From: Moesziomyces globuligerus
Lineage: Eukaryota > Basidiomycota > Ustilaginomycetes > Ustilaginales > Ustilaginaceae
Direction of reading: 5' to 3'
Assembly: GCA_030849465.1 (NCBI GenBank)
Contig: JARVLF010000011.1
Coordinates: 310,001-374,000 of the forward strand
DNA length: 64,000 bases
Positions 40,286 to 50,855 of the stretch are shown piece by piece. Every line of letters begins with the position of its first letter. Within the stretch, counting starts at the first letter, position 1. A program made the position numbers and the translations under genes. The notes under the pieces are model-generated. The model saw only the letters and a list, made by a program, of their open reading frames with translations, searched no databases and had not been told where the DNA came from.

Positions 40286-41106
40286 CGCTTCGGTTGTTGA
40301 CAGAATATGAGCAGGCAGGGATGGATGAGCGGATGGTAGCAGCGAGGCGGGGCTGCGATACCGAGGGGCGTGGCGCTCGTGGCTGTTCGTGACAGCATCG
40401 CGCATCCAGTCCAAAGGCTTGTGAATTGGTGCATTCCCGCATTTTTCTCCACACACACACGCACTCACGCTGCACAAAGCAACACACGTGCCGTGTTGCG
40501 CGACGCAAAGGCCTTGATACGTGGACCGCTAAGCACACGCCATTCGGCACTCTCTTTCTTCCTCATAGCGTTGTCTTCGCGATTGTCTCTTGCATGCTCA
40601 TCGATCTTTGCAGACGGCCAATTGGCGGGATGAAGCAGAGTATGAACGCGTTCAGCACAGTTGCTTTGCAACACTGTCGCAAGCTGTCGGAAAGGCTCGA
40701 AAAATAACGCTGAATACCGGGGAACATGCTATGAGTACAGGGAGAGACATTACAATGGCGGAGAGACGAAAAGAAGAGAGGGACTTGAAGAGCAGAAATC
40801 GAAGGCAGCAACCTGCGACGTTCGAAAGCAGCCGATGAAGACAGACAGCGCTGCCGGGACTCTGTTGGGATGCAGAACGCCGAGCCACTTGACGGCTGTC
40901 GAGCAGCACGCCAACGCGCTGACAAGAAGCAGCTCTGCGGCGACGCTTTGAACAAAGCGATTACCTCGATGTGAAATCCGCTCGAAGAAAGTTTGTGATG
41001 CTTTTGGGAGGGATTCGATGGGTCCAGGACGGATGCCGTCGGATCCGATACTGGCTGCGGTCTCGAATCACTAGCTTTCGCAAGGCGGATATGCAGATGC
41101 TCGGAT
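40286..41106. other. Region between RPB12 and GPC1
   Basis: About 820 bases between two minus-strand genes. It should contain the GPC1 promoter and the RPB12 3' region. A CACACACACGCACTCAC stretch lies near 40450. No gene is recognised. Confidence 0.5.
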
Positions 41107-41443
41107 TCAACGAGCCTCGAAGTGCAACTGTCCGAACGAAGCGCAGAAGGAACAAGGAATGAAGGCATGTTTAGCTTAAGGAACTCGTCATTATCTAACC
41201 GCGGCTGTCATCGCGCCACCGTTGCCAGGGCTCTCTTGCTGAACCTACCATGCGCTTTGTCCTCTTCTTGTACATGACACGATGACCGCACTCGCGGCAT
41301 CGGATCGGCTCTCTGGGTCGGATCTCGTTGGTGGCGGCGCAGTCGGCGCAGATGTACTCCATCACCGGGTTGCGAGTGGCGATTCCGCCCATACCCGCGC
41401 CGCCGCTCGGTGCGGATCCAGCTGGCCTTGCCTGGTACGACAT
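41107..41443 (-). CDS. RPB12: RNA polymerase I/II/III shared subunit Rpb12 (RPABC4)
   Basis: Smallest zinc-binding subunit common to all three nuclear RNA polymerases. There are two exons, 41443-41249 and 41127-41107, in phase 0. The second carries only seven codons including the stop. The 71-residue product has a Gly/Ala-rich N-terminus, then [20 protein letters not shown] and [16 protein letters not shown], with four zinc-ligand cysteines in CxxC...CxxC. It ends LHFEAR, matching the family's VxFxAR terminus. Reading through the intron instead gives a tail unlike any Rpb12, which supports the splice. Confidence 0.95.
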
Positions 41444-41752
41444 GTTCTATCCTCGATCCTCGTGAGTGCGTGAAGATGCAGGTGCAGATGTTGCGAATCA
41501 AGCCGGTGAAACGAGGAGATGGTGACGAGAAGAAAGCATAAAGTGGAGAAACGGTGTGAAATTTTCTCGCACAGCTCAGCCGCCAAATGCGACCCTGGCT
41601 GGATCACGTGACGCGTCCCGGCTGGTGTGCTCGTCCTGGTGGAGGAGTGGCATGTGTTGGATCCATCTTTGCACTCCCCCATGCAGGTTCGCTCTCACCA
41701 GCATCATCAAAGGCAGGAGCATCTACGCTAGCGGCTCGCTGCAGCAGGGTAT
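41444..41752. other. Divergent promoter region of RPB12 and APM3
   Basis: About 310 bases between two divergent start codons. No coding feature is seen. It presumably holds a compact bidirectional promoter. Confidence 0.6.
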
Positions 41753-43681
41753 ATGTCGGGTCCACTCGAGGGCATCATCGTCCTCAGCGCCGACGGCCGG
41801 CCCGTCGTGCACTCGCACTTCGCCAACCGCATCCCCACCTATCCCCTCCTCCATTCAGACTACTTTGCTACGCTGCTTGCAGGCGTCAACTCGGCCAACG
41901 CACAAATCACCACCTCGGCCTATTCGAACGCGTCCGCATCTTCATCCGCCGCCGACTCGTCGCTCGCGGGACCTTCTTCGAACCGCATCTACTTTACCAA
42001 GGACATCAAACCCGTCATCTGGGTGCCTGGTGTTCCCGATGTCAACCCACTTGACCTGCAGGACGACGCGGACGAGGAGGAGGAGGATGCAGATTCGGAA
42101 GCAGGCGACGTGACCGCAAATCTGGGCGAACTTTCGTTGGCTAGCCAGCTCAGCGCGCGCATCTCTGCAAGCCGTGCAGCCACGCAATCAGCCGTCGACG
42201 ACGTCAATGTATGGGACGAAGGAGCGCCGCCATCAATACCAGATCAATCATCCGAGCACCCGTCTCTTCCGCGACGAGCTGTTTCGCCGCCAGACGCTGC
42301 AGCAGAGAGGGGCGACCGCGTCGTCGAGCACGCTGCCGAGGCGCTCGCGGAGCAAGGGGCTGCGCTAGTGCACGTGGCTTCGGGCCCACTGCGCTTCCTG
42401 TGTCCCGTCTCCCGCGAGATGGACCCACTTGTGCCGCTCACCTTCTTGCGCTCATTCATCAGCATCCTGCAGGAATATCTGACGCAGTCGACCGACCCGG
42501 CGCTGCTCACCGAAGACACACTTCGCGACCACTTTGACATCGTCTACCAGCTCTTCGAGGAAATCCTCGACACGGACGGCAACATCCTCACCACCGAAGT
42601 GAATCTGCTCAAGAGCCTCGTCCTCCCGCCCAGCTGGGTCGACAAGCTGGTCAAGGCCGTGGGCGTGTCCGGCCTTGCATCAGCTGCGCCGCCCCCGCTT
42701 ACCTCGCCCATCGCCTGGCGCAGGCCCAATTCGAGGTACACCAACAACGAGCTGTATGCCGACCTCGTCGAGTCGCTCGAGGGCATCATCTCGCGCACGG
42801 GCAAACCGATCGCGCTGGACGTCTGGGCAAGCGTGCAGTGCAATGCGCGTCTTTCTGGGACGCCGGATCTCTCGCTCACGTTCAACCAGCCAGAGCTTGT
42901 GCAGGACGAAAGCTTTCACCCGTGCGTCCGATACCGCGTCTGGCGCAAGGAGAAGCGACTCTCGTTCGTCCCGCCGGACGGACACTTCGAGCTCGCCGGC
43001 TTCCGCGTCGGCGAGCCGTACCTCGTAACTGAATCCAAGCAGGCGGCAGCAAAGGGTCCGACGAACGGGTGGACTCGCTCGCTCCCGCTCGCTGTGTCTC
43101 ATTGCATCGCGCTCGAAAAGGGCGCCGGCACTGCACTCATCCAGGTACAGCCCACCGGCGACCGCTCCAGCTCGCTCTCCTCGGGCTTCGGTTCGGGCCC
43201 TAGCGGCACACAGCGCTCCAAAGCGGATCCGCCGGGAACGCTCGAGGATCTTGTGCTCACGTTTGGTCTTGGTCCCGGCGTGGTTTCGTTCGAAGCGACG
43301 GCGGGGGGTGGGCCGATCTCGAACTCGTCGAGCGAATCGACGCGTATCCCGCTCGACCCCTCGCTCACGCCGTCCGCGGGCGATGCGTACGGCTCGTACA
43401 TCTATGATCCCAACACCAAGCTGCTTCGGTGGACCATTCCTAAGCTGTCGCCCGCACACCAGTCGCGCCCATGTCTGCTCAAGGTGCGATGGACCACATC
43501 GAGCCCGCGCACTCCGCCCACCCACTCGTCCGCCATCACCGTCAGCTGGTCCAACCCAACCACACCGCTGTCCGATCTCAAGATCACCGCCATCGAGCTC
43601 ACCAACACCGCCACCCACAACTACCGACCCTTCAAAGGCGTCCGCTCCATCTCCAAGGGCAAGCTTGTCTACCGCGTCTGA
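41753..43681 (+). CDS. APM3: AP-3 adaptor complex mu subunit (Apm3)
   Basis: Medium subunit of the AP-3 coat, which sorts cargo from Golgi/endosomes to vacuoles. It is intronless and 642 residues long. It has an N-terminal longin-like domain (GPLEGIIVLSADGRPVVHSH) interrupted by long Ser/Asp/Ala-rich inserts (about 55-210). It resumes at GPLRFLCPVSREMDPLVPLT, FLRSFISILQEYL and FEEILDTDGNILTTEVNLLK. The mu-homology cargo-binding domain begins near residue 330 (NELYADLVESLEGIISRTGK, VQCNARLSGTPDLSLTFNQP, GHFELAGFRVG). Additional Ser/Gly-rich inserts make it longer than the ~420-480 typical of the family. AP-3 mu fits better than mu-1/2/4 because of the GPLRFLCPVS and SGTPDLSLTF signatures. Confidence 0.92.
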   Translation: MSGPLEGIIVLSADGRPVVHSHFANRIPTYPLLHSDYFATLLAGVNSANAQITTSAYSNASASSSAADSSLAGPSSNRIYFTKDIKPVIWVPGVPDVNPLDLQDDADEEEEDADSEAGDVTANLGELSLASQLSARISASRAATQSAVDDVNVWDEGAPPSIPDQSSEHPSLPRRAVSPPDAAAERGDRVVEHAAEALAEQGAALVHVASGPLRFLCPVSREMDPLVPLTFLRSFISILQEYLTQSTDPALLTEDTLRDHFDIVYQLFEEILDTDGNILTTEVNLLKSLVLPPSWVDKLVKAVGVSGLASAAPPPLTSPIAWRRPNSRYTNNELYADLVESLEGIISRTGKPIALDVWASVQCNARLSGTPDLSLTFNQPELVQDESFHPCVRYRVWRKEKRLSFVPPDGHFELAGFRVGEPYLVTESKQAAAKGPTNGWTRSLPLAVSHCIALEKGAGTALIQVQPTGDRSSSLSSGFGSGPSGTQRSKADPPGTLEDLVLTFGLGPGVVSFEATAGGGPISNSSSESTRIPLDPSLTPSAGDAYGSYIYDPNTKLLRWTIPKLSPAHQSRPCLLKVRWTTSSPRTPPTHSSAITVSWSNPTTPLSDLKITAIELTNTATHNYRPFKGVRSISKGKLVYRV

Positions 43682-43875
43682 GATCGCCACATCCAATGAG
43701 CAACTCACACCCCCCGCTTCGCTTTCGCGTGATTTGTGCTTTCTTGTTTTCCAGCCGTGTCATGTGTAGTAATGCGGTGACATAGTAGCGCGACAGAGAA
43801 GAGAGAGACGTTACAGAGGACCCCAGAGATCAAGAAGGAGCGAGAGACAGACAAGACGACTTGGCGCCATGGCTG

Positions 43876-46080
43876 CTAAGAGGCGTGGAGCATGAGCTTC
43901 CAGCCTCGGTCGGTTGCCTCGTCGAGCCACGCTGTGAGCGAGGTGTCGTCTTCGATCGGCTCGGCCTTTTCGTTGCATCTGAAGGTCGAGACGTCCGCGC
44001 CCAGTCTCTCGCGCACCTTCTCGAGCAGCTGTGCGTACGTCGGGCTCGGAGGCATGCGTAAGGCAATCACGCTGTCTAAATCGTTGCGCCTCGCTACTTT
44101 GATGCGGTGGTAGGCGACGTTGGCGGCGGAGCCCGAGGTGGTCGGCGGTTGCGTCGAGGGGCCCGATGAGTTTTGCTTGCGATGCCCACTCGAGGCTTGC
44201 GATGTGCGGCCTGTGCTCATCGTGCCACCCACTCCGGCGCCAAACGCCGCACTGCTCCTCGCGGAATCGCGCTGCCCCGACGACGCGCCCGCCGAGCCGG
44301 AAATGAGCGATGCATTGCGCATCTTGGCGCTCAGCTCGTCCTCGGTCCTGGACGAGGTGCTGGAACGACCCACGGGCTGGTCCTCGGCGTACTTGTTGAT
44401 GCCGTTGCTGCGCAGCTGCGGTTGCTGCTGGTGAAGTATTGTCTGCTGGCCCCTCGCCTGGTTGCCTGCGTCCACGCCGCCGGCGAGGTAGCCATAGTCG
44501 TTGTACTGCAGGCTGGTGTCTTGCTCGTCGGTGGGACCCCTGGCCGGGTGGGCGGTGCAGTGGTCTCCCGGACGTGGCTCGAAAAAGAGGCGGACGAGCT
44601 CGGAGCGCATGATGTACTCTGGCAGCGAGCAGAGCTCGATGATGTACTGGTCGAGGTCGACGCGGCGCTGCGAGGTGATGAGGTCGTCGACGACGTCGAG
44701 CGGACCCGGCATAAGCGGGAGGATGCGTTCGCTGGAATGGCCGTTGGCATCGGTCTCACGACCAGCTTCGGCGGGGAAGTGGTCGAGAAGCGCGATCTGG
44801 AACTCGTAGAAGTCTTCGTAGAGGCGATAGAGGATGAGATCGCGCTCCTCTCCGTCCGGTGCTGTGGGTGCATTGGCGGGTGCCGAGGCGGAAGGACCAG
44901 CGACGTGCGTAGCCTGGATGCGGAACCAGTAGTCGCCTTGCTCGTAGTGGAAGGAGTCGACCGTGGCGGAAGTGATGATTCCCGTCGGCAACGGCTCGCC
45001 TGGCGACATTCCCGGGGGTAGCTGGGTGAGCGGGTCGATGGCGTTGGGATCATGGTCGCCGAAGGGCTGCACGGCGCCAACAGCGCCGAGAGGTCCGCCG
45101 GTCTGGTTGTAGAGGTCGTCTTTGGGCGGCGGAGTGGGGACGGGCATAGAGGAAATGGATGGTTGTTGGCCATGCATCATGTCTGAGCGGGGGAAGGCGG
45201 CGTTGTTAGAGCTGCTGCCGGAGGCGGCGGCGGCCATGTTTGCATATGGAGAGTTGACGCCAGGCTGGGAAGATTGTGGGAAGTCGAAGCGACCCAGGGG
45301 GATGGTGTTCTTCTTGTACTCTGCGGTCATCTTCTTCCACTCTTCTACCTTGGGGACAACGCCGCTCTCGATGAGCTCCTGGACGTCGTCGATGGGACGG
45401 CCGGAAACCAGATCGCGGATCTCGACAAAGGCGACGGGGATGAGGCCGGGCCCGCCAAGTCTGCCGATGGGCTTGGCGACGAACCATTCGAAGTTGGACT
45501 GTGCGATGACGATGATGGATTCGCCCGCTTTAGCTTCGAGCTCGTCGGCGCGCTCTGCAAGGAAATCGTACTTGACGACAGCATAGAGGCCTCCACCGCC
45601 CTTGGCAGTCATGGCAGCGCCAGCCGCACGGCCACCGTAGGCCTTGGAAGAGGAGGCGGCGGTGATTGGTGTGGAGGCAGCCGAGGAGGATGGTGGAGAC
45701 ATGCTGCCGATTTGGGGAGAGGTGGCGCCCGGGCCAGCGGCAGTTCCTGGATTTGCGCGGTTGCTCTTGGAAAGAACGTCGAAGTGGCTGGAGGGCACAA
45801 GACCGCGGGCGTTGGTCATGGGGTTGTTGGCTTCGAACCACTCTGCGTTGGGAGCGGGATCGGTAATGACGTGGAAGAAGTCGCCCTTGTGGAAGCTGAG
45901 CTCGTGTGGGGAGGTGGATCTGTAGTCGCGGATGGCGCGGATGACGAGTTTGGGTGGTTGAATGGTGACGGCGCTCTTGACATTGGTGAAGGTGCCGGGG
46001 CTTGGGATGGAGGAGGAAGGCTTGCCGCCGGAATGCCGGTCCTTGTTCAAGGACCTGCGGAAGTCTTTGAGGCCCTTCAT
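43876..46080 (-). CDS. BEM1: Cell-polarity scaffold Bem1/Scd2 (SH3-SH3-PX-PB1)
   Basis: Scaffold that links Cdc42, its exchange factor Cdc24 and PAK kinases at growth sites. It is intronless and 734 residues long. Domains in order: SH3-1 (about 45-103, VIRAIRDYRSTSPHELSFHK), SH3-2 (about 163-222, LYAVVKYDFLAERADELEAK), PX (about 368-505, with LILYRLYEDFYEFQIALLDH and VDLDQYIIELCSLPEYI), a disordered Ser/Gln-rich linker and a C-terminal PB1 (about 656-731, YHRIKVARRNDLDSVIALRM) expected to bind the Cdc24 PB1. The full Bem1 domain order is present. The start MKGLKDFRRSLNKD is the first ATG and resembles Bem1 N-termini. The gene is divergent from the SR-protein gene. Confidence 0.97.
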   Translation of the reverse strand: MKGLKDFRRSLNKDRHSGGKPSSSIPSPGTFTNVKSAVTIQPPKLVIRAIRDYRSTSPHELSFHKGDFFHVITDPAPNAEWFEANNPMTNARGLVPSSHFDVLSKSNRANPGTAAGPGATSPQIGSMSPPSSSAASTPITAASSSKAYGGRAAGAAMTAKGGGGLYAVVKYDFLAERADELEAKAGESIIVIAQSNFEWFVAKPIGRLGGPGLIPVAFVEIRDLVSGRPIDDVQELIESGVVPKVEEWKKMTAEYKKNTIPLGRFDFPQSSQPGVNSPYANMAAAASGSSSNNAAFPRSDMMHGQQPSISSMPVPTPPPKDDLYNQTGGPLGAVGAVQPFGDHDPNAIDPLTQLPPGMSPGEPLPTGIITSATVDSFHYEQGDYWFRIQATHVAGPSASAPANAPTAPDGEERDLILYRLYEDFYEFQIALLDHFPAEAGRETDANGHSSERILPLMPGPLDVVDDLITSQRRVDLDQYIIELCSLPEYIMRSELVRLFFEPRPGDHCTAHPARGPTDEQDTSLQYNDYGYLAGGVDAGNQARGQQTILHQQQPQLRSNGINKYAEDQPVGRSSTSSRTEDELSAKMRNASLISGSAGASSGQRDSARSSAAFGAGVGGTMSTGRTSQASSGHRKQNSSGPSTQPPTTSGSAANVAYHRIKVARRNDLDSVIALRMPPSPTYAQLLEKVRERLGADVSTFRCNEKAEPIEDDTSLTAWLDEATDRGWKLMLHAS

Positions 46081-47564
46081 GATGGGCTGATCGGCACGCG
46101 TGCAGGTCGATGGTTGGCGACCGAGCCAGTGGATAGCGCGGAGGCAGAGGGCTCAACTCGTGCAGGGAGAGTCTCGCGGCGCTGTGTAGCGTTGAGTGAC
46201 CGGCGTCGATTCGATGCGGGCTATGGCAGCGCTAGGCGTGCGTCGTGGCGAGGTCGTGAGGATCGTGAGAAGCGGAGCCGCGAGCGGAACGTGATGCGCG
46301 CCTGCCGGGGTGAGAAAGGTATGGATGTGGAAGAAGCAAGAGCGGATGGATGGATGGAGGAGCGTGACGGAGGGCTAGATTGTGGAAGTGTCGGCGGGTG
46401 GAGTGGGCGGCGGTGTGGGCGGCAGGCAGCGAGGCAGCCAGGCAGCCAGCCAGGGTGTGAGAGAGAGAGAGAGCGCGCGGGAGCCGATTTCGCGATTCAA
46501 TTGCCAAGCTAGACAAGCGCCTTTGGGGAGCATGCTGCAGTGCACTACCAGCGGCTGCACCTGCTCAACGCGCTTTTCGCGCTCCGCCCCTCTGCAACGC
46601 GACAAACTCAAATCGCCTCGAACAAAGAGAAAGAAAAAAAAATCAACCGTCCACATGCGCATAGATACTGCACCGCGTTCGGAACGGTACAGTACAGCAC
46701 TGCAGGAGCCCAGCTCACAGACGACGCCGCCAAGTCTGCAAACTCAGCTCAGATTCCAACTACATACAACCACGAAGAGCGACGGCTGCAGCACTGAGCC
46801 GACTGCAACGCGCGATAGTCGCTCGGCAGTGGTTTTGACGATGCATCGAGGCTTAGGCGAGCTGCATGGTGCTGCCGTCGGGTGGATCTGCCGATCCATC
46901 TCGCCGCATCCAACTGCAGTTGGAGCCGGCGCTACTTCCAAGTTGGAAATTTCAGCCGCTTCGACCGCGCGAAGCCTCAGCGGCTCGGCCATGCAGTTGG
47001 CAAGCAGCGTAGAAGTTGCTCCTCCTATCTCGTCCCTTCCGATCCGCGCCATCACCTCACCAAATCTTACACCTCTGGCGTCAACGTACCCCGCCACGCC
47101 ATGCCTCGTCGACCAAATGCGCGAGAGATGTCTTCGGGCGTGGCCAATGCGAGCGGGCAAGACTGCGACTCAGCTGCTCTGTTTGCTGCACGCCCCAAAG
47201 CCGCGCGCACCGCCAAAGACCCTAATCCTGAGCATACTGTAAACTGCCTCGTTGGATGCGGAAGGCATTGGTGAGAATATGTTATATCTACGTAAGTGAC
47301 AGCTTTGTTTGCAAATCACAACGCGAATCCCCGCAACGCTCGCCTTGGCCCTGACCAGCGGGTTTGGGAGGCGGTATGCACTCAGTCTTCGGGTGCACCT
47401 GCAGGGTCAGCCGGAGCTTCCTCTTTCCTTCATTGTGGAAGTGGCGCTGCTGGTTGCAATTTCCTTCGTCGCCTTCCCTTTCGTCCTCCATCCACCTGCC
47501 ACTCGCGTCCATCCACCCGATCAGAACATCCGTCTCGTCAAATCGGTCGCTTCCATTCGCCACA
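46081..47564. other. Divergent region between BEM1 and the SR-protein gene
   Basis: About 1.5 kb without a recognisable gene. It contains a GA microsatellite (46462-46475), GGCAGC/AGGCAGCC tandem motifs near 46425-46455 and an A9 run near 46630. The 250 bases before the SR-protein start are pyrimidine-rich. Confidence 0.5.
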
Positions 47565-48447
47565 ATGTCCACTCGCGTCTACGTCGGCAAGCTGCCTCAA
47601 GATGTCCGCCGCGGCGACATCGAAGATCTCTTCCGCGACTACGGAGTAAGTTCTCTTTGCTTCTCGAGCTCTTGCGCAATCGGGCCGCACAACACCCAGT
47701 GCTGACCTTGTTTCCCTCCCGTAACCACAGCGCCTGCACGATGTCCGCATCATGGGCTCGTTCGGTTTCGTCGAGTTCGAGCACCCCCGCGATGCCGAAG
47801 ATGCAGTCAAGGACTTCGATGGCCGCAACTTCATGGGCGAGCGCATCGTCGTTCAGCACGCAAAGAGTGGTGAGCGCCGTCGTGAGCCTGCTGGCTACGG
47901 CGCTGACCCCTACGACCGACGTGGAGGCCCCGGCGGCCCTGGCGGGTACGGCAGGGAGCCCCCCTCCCGCTACGGCGCTCCTCCCCCGCGTCGCGAGCCC
48001 CGCCTCCGCCGAGGCCAGTTCCGCTGCATCGTCTCCAACCTCCCGCCCAACACTAGCTGGCAGGACCTCAAGGACATCGGTCGCGAGCATGGCTCCATCT
48101 CGTTCGCCGACGTCGATCCCTCCCGTCCCGACGAAGGCGTGATCGAGTACGACAACCGCGACGACTACGAGCGCGCTCTCGACAAGATCGAGGGTGTCGA
48201 GCTCCGCGGCTACAAGCTCCGCATCGACCCCGCCCGCCCGGTCCGTGACGACCGCGATGACCGCGACCGAAGCCCTCCCCGTCGTCGCGATGACAGCCCG
48301 CCCCCTCGCCGTCGCGAAGACAGCCGCGAGCCTCGCGACCGCGAAGATAGCCGCGAACCTGCCCCCGAGCGCAACGGCCGATACGACAGCCGAAGCCCGC
48401 TCCCTCCCCGCGACGACGACGACGTGCCCGCTCCTCGCGACGATTAG
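47565..48447 (+). CDS. SR-type splicing factor with RRM and pseudo-RRM (SRSF1/Srp2-like)
   Basis: Nuclear RNA-binding protein for splice-site recognition and mRNP assembly. There are two exons, 47565-47645 and 47731-48447, with the intron inside RRM1, giving 265 residues. RRM1 (about 4-72) has RNP2 VYVGKL and RNP1 GFGFVEF-like GSFGFVEFE. A Gly/Arg/Pro linker (RRGGPGGPGGYGREPPSRYG) follows. The second RRM (about 118-190) has RCIVSNLPPNTSWQDLKDI. SWQDLKD is the hallmark heptapeptide of SRSF1-type pseudo-RRMs. The tail is a mixed RD/RE/RS domain (RDRSPPRRRDDSPPPRRRED) rather than pure RS. The product is closest in design to fission yeast Srp2 and metazoan SRSF1/4. Which of these it is orthologous to is not settled here. 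Confidence 0.93.
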
Positions 48448-49679
48448 GTACTGTCTGTGTAAGTCGTATGCCCCGCTCTAAAGCCCTCCATGGCCGCAAC
48501 GCCGTGGCCACCCATGCCGCTTCTCCCTTTACTTCTCACCCTCTCCTGGCGTACAGTCAGTCTAGGCATCGCAAAAATTTGACTCCAGCTGCCAGATGAA
48601 GGTGGCAACGACGAGGGCCCTGCTCTCTCATGCCGTTACGAGTCGATGTACCTTCCGCTTCTTGTTTCCTCGTCCTCGCCATCCTCGGTTTAAAAGAAAA
48701 GAAATCGTCGTCTTTCCCCCCGATCCCTGCCCAAGGGGGTCCGACTCATCAAATGGCTGCCTCTGTCCCTCGAACCTTGGGACTGGCTCTTGGCGTAACG
48801 GTGGCTGCGCTACGCCCCATGCAAGCAATTCCATTTCTCGATCCTCTGTGCTTCACTTCCTCTGGCGGTTCTTACACCAACGCGCGCGCGATCGCTTGGT
48901 GCCTACGATCGGCTCGATGCTTTTTGGATTCCAACACGACGGGTTCGGGACTGCCGACAATGCTCGAGTGGCGGAACGAGCGATGGCGAAGCCATGGAAG
49001 CACGATGCCCCTGCAAACGTGTATCAGCGTCGACGGATGAACCGAACGGCATGAGTGGATCCAGGCCGAATAGCGCAACCCAGACGATCGCGTCGGAACA
49101 AAGGACAAGTCTGATTCTGCTGAAGGTGATGTTGCCGTTCTTTCGGATGTGCCGAAACCGACGACGTGTGGCGGTGCTGCGAAAGCATCGTTCACGTCTA
49201 CGCTGGCCATTCTCACCCGCATGTGTCTGGCCTTCAGGCTCAGACTGCGCACGCTCACTCTTTCAGCTGATTCTAGCGGCCCTGATGTGCCTAACGAAAA
49301 GCTTCTGTCCCTTCGCCCGAGAGAGCGATCCACGCATTCGCAGGAAACCGTCGGAGCGCAGTGTCCAACTTAGCGCAGCCGACTCGAACTTTCCGGATCG
49401 GATCCTCTAGCGCGCGCGCCTGAGGCTCGCTGTGGCGAAGGCGCTTCACGCTTACCAGCAACACGCGCGCAGGCCGAGTGCGCGTTGGGATGCTCAGCCG
49501 GTAAGTGCGTGCCCTGTCAACCTTTCCGTCCCAGGCGCTCGCGGGTGCTCTTGTTTCGAGCGCCCGCTTCAGCGTGCGTGAGATGTCTGCGTCTCGTCAT
49601 GCAATCCAGCAGCACACTTGCTCAGTCCAAAGACGCTCGCCGCGATGTGTGAAGCGGCAAGTTTGCATCCGTTACGCGT
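48448..49679. other. Convergent intergenic region between the SR-protein gene and GPI8
   Basis: About 1.2 kb between two facing stop codons. Both 3' UTRs lie here. The remaining open frames are short, Arg/Ser-rich and mutually overlapping. I see no gene. Confidence 0.5.
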
Positions 49680-50855
49680 CTACGACATGAGGAAGGGAGA
49701 GTCTGAGCTTTTTGGCGTGAGGTCGACCTGCGCGACGCCGCCAAAGAAGTCTGTGATCTTGACGTCGGTCAGTGGCCAGGGGAAGAGATCGGTGCGAACG
49801 CCTGGGTCCGATTCGATCTGTCTCGGGTCGTACGCAGCGAAGAGGTCGTTCATGGTGGCATCCGACGTTTTGTTCTTATCCTCCATCCACTCCAGCACAA
49901 AGTTGGTGAAGCGATCGATCATCGCTACACCCAGATCATCGTCGGCGCCGTGCGAATACGAGTTCTGGCCCTTGGCAGACGAGCCTGTCGCGAGGACGTT
50001 GGGCGAGTAGATGCGCGTGTAGAGCGTGTTGGCCTGGCATGTATCCACCATGAAGAAGAGTTGATGGTAGCGTTTCTTCTGCCACATCTGCTCGATCGCA
50101 TCCGCGATGTCCACCGCCGAAATCTCTTCGTAGTCCTGGAACTTGAGAAACTCGTCTCCGCCATGCCCCGTCATGTACAGAAACACGTTGGAGCGCGCGT
50201 CGCTCTCCAGACGCTTGGATTTGGGCGTGGTGGGCGGTAGACGACCCGTGAGAAGACGGATGAGGTTTTCCACCGACACCTCGTAGCCGCGATAGTCGAC
50301 CTCGATGTTGTGGCCGTACAGGTCCAGACGGTTGGCAGTAGATGCCCACACGTTGCCCGGAAACTTGTTGCGCGGATTGCACGCCGCGTCATCCGCGAGC
50401 ATGAGGATGATGTTGCTGTCCGGGATACCGAGCCGCTTCACGGTGCGGTACATGCCGAGTGTGTTGGCGATGTGACGATAGTTGAACCAGAACTTGGACG
50501 TGCAGACCAGCACAGCCCAGTTGTTCGTATGGCCACCTCGTACGGCAGAATGCGATGAGCTCGAAGCATCCCACTGGGCTGGCAACGAATCGGACGATTC
50601 TCGTCCTTGAAGTTGCGCGAGTGCATCGCCCAGGCCGGCAGACTCGAAGAAGTTTGTGACTTGCTCCACCTGAGCGTCCGTCAAGAAGACCTCCGGGAAC
50701 GCAAGCGGTGCTGCGATGGCCAGCAGCGCTGCGATGAGGCCAAGCAGCACCAATCGCAGCGCATGCCGGGAAGCCTTGGAACGCGGTGCTTTCACTGGTC
50801 TCCCTTGTCGCGATTGATCCGCTCGCCCCGATTCGTCAAGAACGTTAGCTGCCAT
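49680..50855 (-). CDS. GPI8: GPI transamidase catalytic subunit Gpi8 (PIG-K)
   Basis: ER-membrane cysteine protease (clan CD, family C13) that cleaves C-terminal signals and attaches GPI anchors. It is intronless and 391 residues long. An N-terminal hydrophobic segment (LRLVLLGLIAALLAIAAPLA, about 29-48) is followed by the C13 domain starting at NNWAVLVCTSKFWFNYRHIA and NTLGMYRTVKRLGIPDSNII. The catalytic His is in MTGHGGDEF (about 232) and the catalytic Cys in MVDTCQANTLY (about 272). It continues SYSHGADDDLGVAMIDRFT. Unlike yeast and human homologues, which have an N-terminal signal peptide and a C-terminal membrane segment, this protein places a hydrophobic segment near the N-terminus and shows no C-terminal membrane helix. 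Confidence 0.96.
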   Translation of the reverse strand: MAANVLDESGRADQSRQGRPVKAPRSKASRHALRLVLLGLIAALLAIAAPLAFPEVFLTDAQVEQVTNFFESAGLGDALAQLQGRESSDSLPAQWDASSSSHSAVRGGHTNNWAVLVCTSKFWFNYRHIANTLGMYRTVKRLGIPDSNIILMLADDAACNPRNKFPGNVWASTANRLDLYGHNIEVDYRGYEVSVENLIRLLTGRLPPTTPKSKRLESDARSNVFLYMTGHGGDEFLKFQDYEEISAVDIADAIEQMWQKKRYHQLFFMVDTCQANTLYTRIYSPNVLATGSSAKGQNSYSHGADDDLGVAMIDRFTNFVLEWMEDKNKTSDATMNDLFAAYDPRQIESDPGVRTDLFPWPLTDVKITDFFGGVAQVDLTPKSSDSPFLMS